64,000 bases of DNA from Sphingopyxis sp. OAS728. Lineage in GTDB: Bacteria > Pseudomonadota > Alphaproteobacteria > Sphingomonadales > Sphingomonadaceae. The position numbers were made by a program, and so were the translations under genes. Below are positions 18,361 through 25,528 of the stretch, in pieces (positions within the stretch are counted from its first letter, which is position 1; every line of letters begins with the position of its first letter). The notes beneath the pieces were generated by a model. The model did not search any database. It was not told the DNA's origin and saw only the letters and a list, made by a program, of their open reading frames with translations. Location: assembly GCF_014873485.1 (NCBI RefSeq), contig NZ_JADBDT010000001.1, forward strand, positions 1,426,001 to 1,490,000, given 5' to 3'.

Positions 18361-19081
18361 CGGTGCGGATCCTCCTGACCAAAAACCGCCGCGGCCGGCC
18401 CCGGACGGCGGGGCGGGCTGCAGATCAGGACAAAGGGGTCGCCCCAGAGGCGGGTCCGCACCCGAAGGGCCGGAGCGAAGCGGAGGAGCCGGAAGCATGA
18501 CGGCTTGCGGAGCCGCCGGGCGGCCCCATGGCCCTGCGCCGCCCGAACCGCCGTTCCGGTGCGCCGCCTCGCAAAGCGCGGCCGCGCGCCGCCGGCGCGC
18601 GGCGTCATCAGCATGTTCCCCAGCCACCTTGTCGCTTCGCCCGCTCGATCGGACATGACGGACGAAGAGGAACCGAAATGAAGCCGGTCGGCAGACGCTG
18701 GGGGTCGAACAAGGCGCGGCGCGCGCCCCTCCCAATGATCGACGGCACCGCGGCCCGTCAGGGCCGCTGCGCCGAGCAGAAGAAAACGGTGCCCTTGGCG
18801 AACCGCAGGCGGAGCGGCGTGCGCACGGATGCGACGGGTCGGCCATGGCGCCGCCAGGGCCGGAACAGCGCGGCAGCGCTGTTTACCCGGCGCGAGACGT
18901 GCGCCGCCGTTTCGCCAAGACCGCGAGCCCAAGAGCGCCTGCGCGGCCAAATGAACAAGCGCGCGACCTCTGGCGGCGGCCCCCGCCGCCAGTGTGCGCC
19001 CATTTCAGCCGCGCGCATCAACCGCGCGCAACGGATGGCGTCCCCGGCCGGTCGCCTGTAACCGTCCTTCTCCGCCGTCGC
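18361..19081. other. Leader and gap upstream of the ArdC-like gene
   Basis: About 720 bases. The first 130 form a GC-rich leader that shares a repeat with the DUF736 leader. The rest has only arginine/proline-rich overlapping frames; no gene or remnant is recognised. Confidence 0.5.
18460..18487 (-). repeat. Shared leader repeat, copy 2
   Basis: Counterpart of 13807-13835, located 100 bp before the ArdC-like start codon. Both leaders also share an AAAACCGCCGC stretch close to the ribosome site. Confidence 0.7.
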
Positions 19082-19705
19082 TCAGCGTTTTATGAAGAAG
19101 ATGTCGCCCTTGGCAGCCGGGATTTCGGGAGTCCGCGATTTCGGTTCGGCCGCGAAGAAGGTTGCCTGCGAAGACCCAAGCCGGGGCGCCGGCGGACCGG
19201 TTCTCGCGACCTTCCTGAGATAATCGCGCGTCTCCCTGGGGAGCGAGCGTCGGCCTTCCAGATAGGCCGCGTAACGCGCCGGGCCGGCATTATAGGCGCC
19301 GAAGAGGCCAGGATAACCGAAACGATCGTACATCAGGCGAAGATAGAGCGTCCCCGCAAGGATGTTGTCGCGCGGCGCGTGTGGATCTTGGCCGAGACCG
19401 AGGCGGCGACGCATCTCGGCCCATGTCGCCGGCATCAACTGCATCAATCCCATGGCGCCGGCATGACTTACGATCGGGCGACCATGCCATATCGTGCGTC
19501 CGCCGCTTTCCGCGATCAGCACGCGTTCGATCCATTGCGCCGGAACGCCAAATCGCCCCGAGGCTTCTTCTATATGCGAACGCCAAAGCTCGGTCGGGTT
19601 CATCGCTGCGGGCGCCGCGGCGGCGTGCGCGGGAGCTGTCACTGTCGTTGCTACCGCCGCTGCCGCGGCCGCCGCGATCAGTGCGGAGAGCCTCAGCGCG
19701 TCCAA
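19082..19705 (-). CDS. Lytic transglycosylase of the transfer module
   Basis: A 207-residue protein if started at the TTG at 19705, which overlaps the end of the S26 peptidase gene and directly precedes a signal peptide (ALRLSALIAAAAAAAVATTV ... AHA). A longer start at 19831 would place charged sequence before the signal. The mature part is a goose-lysozyme-like SLT domain: VLIAESGG with catalytic Glu, SHAGAMGLMQLMPATWAEM, LFGAYNAGPARY. It should open peptidoglycan for the conjugation machine in the periplasm. It is followed by a Pro-rich tail ending IFFIKR. Confidence 0.88.
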   Translation of the reverse strand: MDALRLSALIAAAAAAAVATTVTAPAHAAAAPAAMNPTELWRSHIEEASGRFGVPAQWIERVLIAESGGRTIWHGRPIVSHAGAMGLMQLMPATWAEMRRRLGLGQDPHAPRDNILAGTLYLRLMYDRFGYPGLFGAYNAGPARYAAYLEGRRSLPRETRDYLRKVARTGPPAPRLGSSQATFFAAEPKSRTPEIPAAKGDIFFIKR

Positions 19706-20256
19706 AGCAGATGGACCTTGCCGACGATGTCGCTCTCCGCGGTCGGACCGAAATAGCGCCCGTCGAAGGATGCAGCGCCGGGCATGAGCAGCAGATACTC
19801 GCCGCGGCCAAGGACGATGCAGCCAGACCAACGCGGCATCGGCCGCCCCGCGCCGTCGATATCGAGCCGCAGCGCGACCCTGAGGCCATTGACCGTGATA
19901 TCGGCACCGGCCGCACAGACGCGGTCACCGGCCCTGGCCGCAACGCGCTTGATCAGCGGGACGTTCGCGGGAATGTAGCGCCGCGTGCTGCCGAGGACAC
20001 GCCAGCTCGGCGGCAGCCGCGCTGCGACCAGGTCGCCTCGGGCGGGTGGCGCTGCGCTGCCCACCGCATAGAGACCGATCGCCGCGCTGGCGGAAACGTT
20101 CCAGATCAGCAACGGCCTGGGCGGCGTCAGCAAGGCTGCAGTCACCGCGGCGACGACGCCTGCGGCGGCGCCAGCCAGAAAGGCCTTTTGGTGACGGACG
20201 GCCGGCACGCGCAGCGCGCGCAGCCGGAACAGTCTCGCGAAGCGGCCATCACCCAT
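19693..20256 (-). CDS. traF: S26 signal peptidase, TraF type
   Basis: A 187-residue protein with an N-terminal membrane segment (AFLAGAAAGVVAAVTAALL), the catalytic serine in NVSASAAIGLY (S-x-x-x-G-L-Y form) and the catalytic lysine in VPLIKRVAARAGDRVC. This matches the conjugation-specific TraF branch of S26 peptidases, which process and cyclise pilin in RP4-type systems. It overlaps the HTH gene upstream and the transglycosylase gene downstream. No pilin gene lies in the window. Confidence 0.88.
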   Translation of the reverse strand: MGDGRFARLFRLRALRVPAVRHQKAFLAGAAAGVVAAVTAALLTPPRPLLIWNVSASAAIGLYAVGSAAPPARGDLVAARLPPSWRVLGSTRRYIPANVPLIKRVAARAGDRVCAAGADITVNGLRVALRLDIDGAGRPMPRWSGCIVLGRGEYLLLMPGAASFDGRYFGPTAESDIVGKVHLLWTR

Positions 20257-20446
20257 GCGGGCGCCCCTCGACGATCGTCGTCCGGGACCATGCGTCGAGG
20301 TCCTCGACGCAATAGACGATCAGACGGCCGTGCCTTCGGTACCGCGGGCCTTGTCCACTGGCACGCAGTCTCCTGAGCTTTCGCCACCCTATACAGAGAT
20401 AGGCCGCGGCCGCGTGAGTGTTCATGAACGGACGCACGTCAGCCAT
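20249..20446 (-). CDS. AlpA/excisionase-like HTH protein
   Basis: A 65-residue protein started at MADVRPFMNTHAAAAYL (ATG at 20446). THAAAAYLCIGWRKLRRLRASG followed by GPRYRRHGRLIVYCVEDLDAW is the winged HTH of MerR/excisionase-type proteins. It is the first gene of the minus-strand transfer block and overlaps the TraF gene by 8 bp. A role in excision control or local regulation is likely from position. Confidence 0.82.
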   Translation of the reverse strand: MADVRPFMNTHAAAAYLCIGWRKLRRLRASGQGPRYRRHGRLIVYCVEDLDAWSRTTIVEGRPHG

Positions 20447-20581
20447 GGAGGCAGACCCCGAGATCGGGCTTCCGTCGCGCGGTGCTGCAGCGATAAAGTT
20501 CAAAAGATTGTTCCACGGTCGACTCCCGGCTTGTTGAGCACCAAGTCGACCAGCAAATCGGAACGCCGGGCATCCCCAGTT

Positions 20582-21325
20582 CTAGGGAATGATGTCGTTG
20601 ACGCCGATCAGCCCGTGGCGCTGCGCGATCCGCGCGAGCTGCGTGCGACTGCGAACGGCATAGGTTTGGCGCAGATATTTCATGTGGGTGAGCACGGTCG
20701 AGAGCGCGATGCCCATGCGATGCGCGATCTCGGCGTCGCTATGGCCCAGAGCCGCGAGGCGGAGGCATTCCAGCCGGCGCGGACTGAGCGGCGGCGGCTC
20801 GTCGCCGACGGCGGAGGGATAGCCGTAGATGCGACGCACCTCCGCGAACGCTTCGTCGACGATCCATGCGGCGGCGCGGCAATGATCGCGCGGAGGAAGA
20901 TCGCATGCAGCGGTCGCCAGCGATCCGCTGCCCGGCGGCTCGCCGGGAACCCCGATCGGAACGGTGATACCCCGGCGCAGTCCGTGACGCGCGGCCTCGT
21001 CCAGGATCGGCCGATGCACGCGGCTTCGCCCGAGAATCGAACCGAGTTCGTTCCATGCGAAACATCGGTTCGTTCGCAGCGAGGCGAGGTGTACCGGATC
21101 GCGGCGATAATAATGGCGCGCGATAAAGATGTCGTGCCATTCGCCGTAATTGTCGAGGCAGAAATAGCAACGTTCCTGGCGCACGAACCACAGCATCTGA
21201 ACGAGCGCCACGCGGTCGAATCCCAGTTCGCGAACGGCGTCGACCGTACCGGTCAGGATATCCCGGTCGCGCCGTGCGGCGCGGACCGATTTGCGGTGCT
21301 GCTCGATCAGCCGCTCGAGCGGCAT
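20582..21325 (-). CDS. LuxR-family regulator with autoinducer-type sensor domain
   Basis: A 247-residue protein starting MPLERLIEQH. Residues 20-165 resemble the autoinducer-binding domain (FDRVALVQML, GEWHDIFIARHYYRRDPVHL, FAWNEL, HGLRRGITVPIGVPGE). The C-terminus is a LuxR HTH (LSPRRLECLRLAALGHSDAE, IAHRMGIALSTVLTHMKYLR). No luxI gene lies nearby, so it is a LuxR solo. It is divergent from the HTH membrane protein gene at 21631 across about 300 bp that hold two dyads. Confidence 0.85.
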   Translation of the reverse strand: MPLERLIEQHRKSVRAARRDRDILTGTVDAVRELGFDRVALVQMLWFVRQERCYFCLDNYGEWHDIFIARHYYRRDPVHLASLRTNRCFAWNELGSILGRSRVHRPILDEAARHGLRRGITVPIGVPGEPPGSGSLATAACDLPPRDHCRAAAWIVDEAFAEVRRIYGYPSAVGDEPPPLSPRRLECLRLAALGHSDAEIAHRMGIALSTVLTHMKYLRQTYAVRSRTQLARIAQRHGLIGVNDIIP

Positions 21326-21630
21326 GACGGGAATGCGTGGTCGTCGCACGCGTCATCGCCGAGGGGGGACCGCAACCGTTCGACGGAAACGGTGAATCCA
21401 GCTGGACGGACCCGCATTCGTCGTCGCTCACGTGCGATCCGCATCCAGCCGCTCCCGTGCAATGAATGCCGACAGGTCTCAATCAAATGAGCAATCTTCG
21501 CCATCCCAAGAAATGGGGTGCAATCGGCCGATTTTTCGGAAAATCCCCGCGAGGCGGATTTTCCGCTGAAGAGGCGGCGGCGCTCAGCTGCAGTCCTTGC
21601 CATGCCCGGCTTTTTGACAAGAGTGTCAAC
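21326..21630. promoter_or_regulatory. Divergent regulatory region with two dyads
   Basis: A 10-bp inverted repeat CGGAAAATCC/GGATTTTCCG with a 9-base loop at 21537-21565, and TTGACA-N4-TGTCAA at 21614-21629. Together they suggest control of one or both divergent regulator genes. Confidence 0.55.
21614..21629. promoter_or_regulatory. TTGACA-N4-TGTCAA dyad abutting a start codon
   Basis: A perfect 6-bp inverted repeat that ends one base before the ATG at 21631 and covers the ribosome-binding position. A protein bound here would block transcription or translation initiation of the HTH gene. TTGACA alone could also be a -35 box, but then the start codon would lie too close. Confidence 0.55.
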
Positions 21631-22134
21631 ATGGCCGAATCGCACACTATTCTATCTGACGACAGTGCGCGCGGGGCGCGTCTCACCGAAAAGCACCGTG
21701 CTTGTCTCGACCTGGTACTCGATCACAGGACGTCCAAACAGATTGCGCGGATCCTGAAGATTTCAAAGCCGACGGTCGACCAGCGCATTGCGGCAGCGCG
21801 GGTCATCTTGGGGGCGAGCGATCGCGGCGATGCCGCTTTGCGCTATGCCCGGCTCAAGGCGATATATGATCAAATCACATATGATCCGATGCATGTTCCC
21901 CAAGGCCGCAAGCTTGTGTCATCCGACTTTGCGGACGGTGATCCGGCCGGGACGACAGCGCCGGAAGAAGGCGCGTCGCTCCTCGCACAGTCGCCGTTCG
22001 GGGATTTTTGGAGGTCCGACCACCCTCCGATAACGCGAGGCACGATAACGGCTGTCCTTTTGGTCCTGACAGTCTTTCTCGTTCTCGCCGGCCTGATCAT
22101 CGGCGACGTTCTGACGCGGCTGATCTCGGACTGA
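21631..22134 (+). CDS. HTH protein with C-terminal membrane anchor
   Basis: A 167-residue protein starting MAESHTILSDD. Residues 16-62 form a LuxR-type HTH (LTEKHRACLDLVLDHRTSKQ, IARILKISKPTVDQRIAAAR). Near the C-terminus is one hydrophobic helix (ITAVLLVLTVFLVLAGLIIG). This HTH-plus-tail-anchor layout recurs in sphingomonads. The frame is open back to 21487, but that part is low quality and the ATG at 21631 matches the family start. The start codon abuts a perfect dyad. Confidence 0.75.
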   Translation: MAESHTILSDDSARGARLTEKHRACLDLVLDHRTSKQIARILKISKPTVDQRIAAARVILGASDRGDAALRYARLKAIYDQITYDPMHVPQGRKLVSSDFADGDPAGTTAPEEGASLLAQSPFGDFWRSDHPPITRGTITAVLLVLTVFLVLAGLIIGDVLTRLISD

Positions 22135-22196
22135 TCCCTCCCATCAACCGAAGCCAGTATCGGGGATCGCCTGCCGTTCCCCGCAAAGGAGAAGCT

Positions 22197-22529
22197 ATGT
22201 CCAGTTCGATCACAAACACAGCCGCCCGCCTCCAGCGCGACGTACCCGCCACCGAAGGCCGGATCGATGACGCGCTCGTCGCCGTATCCTCGCTGATAAC
22301 GACGATCGTGACCGCGCGGCGCGACATCGGCAGCATCCCCGCGGTGGCGGGGCAAGCAACGATCCACCGGCTCGCCAAGGCGCAACTCGCGCTTGTCGGC
22401 GTAAGCGGAGACGTGTTGCGGGTCCATGGCGAGCTCGCGCGCATCGGTACGGAAACGGCCGGCTACGATCTACACGAGTGTCCCGAGGTCGCCCCTTCGG
22501 CGGGCCTCCCGCTTCGGAGCGTCGCATAA
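22197..22529 (+). CDS. Hypothetical helical protein, 110 aa
   Basis: The ATG at 22197 follows AAAGGAG. The protein is mostly predicted helix (DDALVAVSSLITTIVTARRD, TIHRLAKAQLALVGVSGDVL) with no motif I recognise. It follows the HTH-membrane gene on the same strand by 62 bp and may share its message. Confidence 0.65.
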   Translation: MSSSITNTAARLQRDVPATEGRIDDALVAVSSLITTIVTARRDIGSIPAVAGQATIHRLAKAQLALVGVSGDVLRVHGELARIGTETAGYDLHECPEVAPSAGLPLRSVA

Positions 22530-22572
22530 AGCTATATTGACCCGGGAGCAGCCAGCGTGGAAAAAAGTCACG

Positions 22573-23046
22573 ATGCGAACCGCCTTGTTTCTGGCATTCT
22601 TGCTGGCTGCGCTTGGATATGCGGCGTGGCGGGGTGGCGGCCCCGAACGCGCTATGGCCGCAATCGCGCTTGGTCTGGTGGGCGGGGATTGGATCCTGCA
22701 CCACTACATCCCGCTCGAGTTTGCGACGCTCGACGTGGGACATCTGACGATCGACCTTTTTGGCGTATCCACTACGACCATGCTCGCGCTCTGTGCGCAT
22801 CGTTTCTGGCCGATGATCGCCGCCGCCCTGCACATCCTGCCGCTCCTAGCGCACACGACCCGGCTCCTCGACGTGTCCATGCATCCGGCGGCCTATCTCA
22901 CGATGCAGGTGGCAGCGTCGTGGCTGGTGCCGCCCCTGCTCATCCTCGCAACCTGGCGTCATCAGCGGCGCTTGCGGCAGAGGGGCAACGATCCGTCCTG
23001 GCACGTCTGGTGGCGTGCGTCGAACCCGACAAGGCCGAGATCGTAG
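22573..23046 (+). CDS. Small integral membrane protein
   Basis: A 157-residue protein with four hydrophobic segments: residues 3-20, 28-45, 62-90 and 104-125, with HHYIPLEFATLDVGHL between segments two and three and an Arg-rich tail (WRHQRRLRQRG). It resembles small phage-holin-like or unknown membrane proteins of sphingomonads, not a known transporter. The downstream RadC-like frame begins inside this gene, so translational coupling is likely. Confidence 0.6.
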   Translation: MRTALFLAFLLAALGYAAWRGGGPERAMAAIALGLVGGDWILHHYIPLEFATLDVGHLTIDLFGVSTTTMLALCAHRFWPMIAAALHILPLLAHTTRLLDVSMHPAAYLTMQVAASWLVPPLLILATWRHQRRLRQRGNDPSWHVWWRASNPTRPRS

Positions 23047-24008
23047 CGGCGCGGCTCATCGCCGAGTTTCGAAGTCTCGCCCGCCTGCTGTCGCAAAGTC
23101 CGGACGCAATCGCGCGGGTCGTGGGCCGGGACAGCCCGGTCGTCCCGTTGCTGCTGGTGTCGCGCGACGCCATGCGCGAGGCCATGCGCGGCGATCTGCA
23201 TGACAAGCGGATTAGCGCGTCGAGCCGCAAGCTGACCGATTATCTGAAGATTTCGATGGGCAGCCTGCCCGACGAGACGCTGCGCGTCCTGTTCCTCGAC
23301 GCGCGGCACAGATTGATCGCCGATGAGCAGATGCAGCGGGGAACGATCGATCAGGTCGTGCTCTATCCGCGGATCATCCTGCGCCGCGCGATCGAGCTCG
23401 ATGCGGAAGCGGTCATCCTTGTCCATAATCACCCTAGCGGCGATCCGACCCCGAGCTCGGCCGATCTCTGGGTCACCGAGCGGCTCGCCGCGATGGCGCG
23501 ATCGCTGGATATCACTGTCGTGGATCATATCGTGGTAACGGCGACGTCGCATCGAAACATCCTGCGGCAGAGCCGCTCATCCAGCCATAAAACCGCGCAA
23601 TCCTTCGGCTTGCGCGCCGAAAAAGCGAATTTGCCACGCGCAGACGACGCCGATGATGCACCCGGCGCAACTTTGCCGGGCGCACTTGCGAACGCGCGGA
23701 GATCGGTCCGGCGCCTCCTGCTGCGCCGGCAGTTGGTGGGTGCCGACAGGCTGTTCGGCGAGCCGGCGTGGGATATGCTCGTCGAGCTCTTCATCGCGCA
23801 TTGTGAAGTAGCGACGGTCCCGACAGGCGCACTTGGCATCGGCTCGGGTCTGTCGTCGAGCAGCGCGCAGCGCCTCGTCCAGCGGCTGGTCGATGCGCGG
23901 CTCGTCGTGCGCACGCCAGACCCCGACGACGCTCGACGCCATTTCGTCAGCCTCTCGCCGCAAATCGCGCACCGTCTTGCTGCCTATTTTGTCGCGCACG
24001 ACGAATGA
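22920..24008 (+). CDS. RadC (JAMM)-MarR-like wHTH fusion
   Basis: About 362 aa. I suggest the GTG at 22920, which has AGGTGG 7 bp before it; the frame stays open further upstream and GTG 23010 is an alternative, so the start is uncertain. Residues about 60-225 are a RadC domain ending in the JAMM-like motif HNHPSGDPTPSSAD. After a polar linker, the last 100 residues form a winged helix: FGEPAWDMLVELFIAH, SSAQRLVQRLVDARLVVR, DARRHFVSLSPQ, a MarR-type layout. RadC and MarR-like domains normally occur on separate proteins. The protein may link DNA-end or metalloprotease activity to DNA binding; its role is unknown. Confidence 0.8.
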   Translation: MAGAAPAHPRNLASSAALAAEGQRSVLARLVACVEPDKAEIVAARLIAEFRSLARLLSQSPDAIARVVGRDSPVVPLLLVSRDAMREAMRGDLHDKRISASSRKLTDYLKISMGSLPDETLRVLFLDARHRLIADEQMQRGTIDQVVLYPRIILRRAIELDAEAVILVHNHPSGDPTPSSADLWVTERLAAMARSLDITVVDHIVVTATSHRNILRQSRSSSHKTAQSFGLRAEKANLPRADDADDAPGATLPGALANARRSVRRLLLRRQLVGADRLFGEPAWDMLVELFIAHCEVATVPTGALGIGSGLSSSSAQRLVQRLVDARLVVRTPDPDDARRHFVSLSPQIAHRLAAYFVAHDE

Positions 24009-24309
24009 AGGTCGGCCAGCCACGCGGATAGAGGAGCTTTGTTAACCTGGGACCAAGCCTCTGAATTAGAACCAGTTTCGGGACTATTTCTGTACAGCTC
24101 CCCTTCCGCCTCCGGGCGGCATCTGTTACAATCGCAGCGCCGGTTGTCATCGAGCGAAACGGCAGCGGCAAGAGCCGGCCTTAAGATGACAGGACCAATC
24201 GCGCGATCGTTCAGCGAGGCCGGACCGGGAGAGAAACCCGGAAAAGCGCTATCTGGAGCGGCCGGCAGGCGAAGGGTCCGGACCCCGTCGGCGGCCGACT
24301 ATTTTTACC
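24009..24309. other. Intergenic region before the second LuxR gene
   Basis: About 300 bases with no gene. A CTGTACAG palindrome at 24093-24100 recalls the centre of lux-type boxes but has no matching flanks. Confidence 0.4.
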
Positions 24310-25056
24310 ATGCATAATCGACTGATACAGAAACTTGCGTCCGCTATCGCTTCGTCGGCTAGCGAGGACCAACTTTACAGCGCCTTGTCGAGCGCCGCCT
24401 CGCGGCTCGGCTTCGACCATTTCGCGCTGGCTTACGACCGGCGCGGCGCCAGCGGACCGGCTTCGCTGCTGATCCACGATTATCCGGACCCCTGGGCCAG
24501 ACTATATGTCAAACTCGATCTGGGCGGCATCGACCCGGTGCGGCGCGCGGGCGAGCGGTCGATGACCGGTTTCGGCTGGCGCGATCTCGACCAGTTTATT
24601 CCGCTGACCAAAGGCGACCGGAGGATGCTCGAGGTCGGCCGAGAGCATGGGGTCGGCGATGGCTTCACGGTGCCGCGGCATCTCCCCGGCGAGGCAAGCG
24701 GGGCCTGTTCGTTCGCCATTAGCCCGCAAAAACAGATGCCGGGCGACATGCTCCATGTCGCCGAGATCGTCGGGGCGGTCGCCTTGTCGACCGCCCGGGG
24801 TCTGATGGGAGCACCGAGACCCAAGGATCGCCCCAGGCTCAGCGAGCGGCAGCGCGAATGCGTGCTTTGGATCGCGCGCGGCAAGACCGCGGGCGAAACG
24901 GCAGCGATCCTCGGCATCAGCGAGGAAACCGTTATCCAGCATCTCAAGGTCGCGCGCGACCGTTACGACGTCCATTGCCGCCAGATGCTGATCCTTTGCG
25001 CGCTGTTCGATGGCCTCATCGGCTTTTCGGACATCTACGATTGGTGGCACGACTGA
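24310..25056 (+). CDS. LuxR-family regulator (solo)
   Basis: A 248-residue protein. Residues 15-160 form an autoinducer-binding-like domain (LGFDHFALAYDRRG, DYPDPWARLYVKLDLGGIDP, GFGWRDL, VGDGFTVPRHLPGE). The C-terminus is a LuxR HTH (LSERQRECVLWIARGKTAGE, AAILGISEETVIQHLKVARD) and ends WWHD. The W and D positions of signal binding are partly kept. No synthase gene is present, so it may sense a foreign or non-acylhomoserine-lactone signal. It is the second LuxR-type protein within 4 kb. Confidence 0.87.
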   Translation: MHNRLIQKLASAIASSASEDQLYSALSSAASRLGFDHFALAYDRRGASGPASLLIHDYPDPWARLYVKLDLGGIDPVRRAGERSMTGFGWRDLDQFIPLTKGDRRMLEVGREHGVGDGFTVPRHLPGEASGACSFAISPQKQMPGDMLHVAEIVGAVALSTARGLMGAPRPKDRPRLSERQRECVLWIARGKTAGETAAILGISEETVIQHLKVARDRYDVHCRQMLILCALFDGLIGFSDIYDWWHD

Positions 25057-25528
25057 CGCATAACCGGGGATGGCGGAGCGCAAACCATCCCCATTTCTTT
25101 ATAAACTGTTTATTATTGTACCGGCCGACGGCGGAAAAGGTGACCGGGCTGAGAAAACCTGCTTCCGGAGCATGTACTGGCGCCTTTAGCCCTAGGCCTG
25201 AACATTCGCGCCAGAACCCGGTCACGCATCTTTACTTCAAGATGCCGTCGCATTCTGATGTTGCAGGCTGGAAACTGCAACCGGAACTGGACCCAATAAC
25301 GGGTGCATCACGGAGTGGCGCCCGTCGGCGCACGACCGCTGCGACACTCGCTTGTTCAAAAATGAAGGATGATCGACGGGGCCACCCGCTCGAGAGGATG
25401 ATCGCTCAGGCACGGGTTCGGCTGACAGCATGCCGCGGGCTTGGACTGGCCGATTTCAACGTCGAGGCGGGCCGACTGTCTCGATGCAACGTCCTTTTCG
25501 CATGCACGACGCGGCGGGTACGACAAGG
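25057..25528. other. Gap without a supported gene
   Basis: About 470 bases between convergent genes (LuxR and hybrid kinase). Open frames are short or antisense to the kinase; no clear terminator or repeat is visible. Confidence 0.4.

Noticed and set aside
24093..24100. CTGTACAG as a lux-type box before the second LuxR gene
   Set aside because: Only the central 8 bp fit; flanks do not form the usual 18-20 bp dyad.
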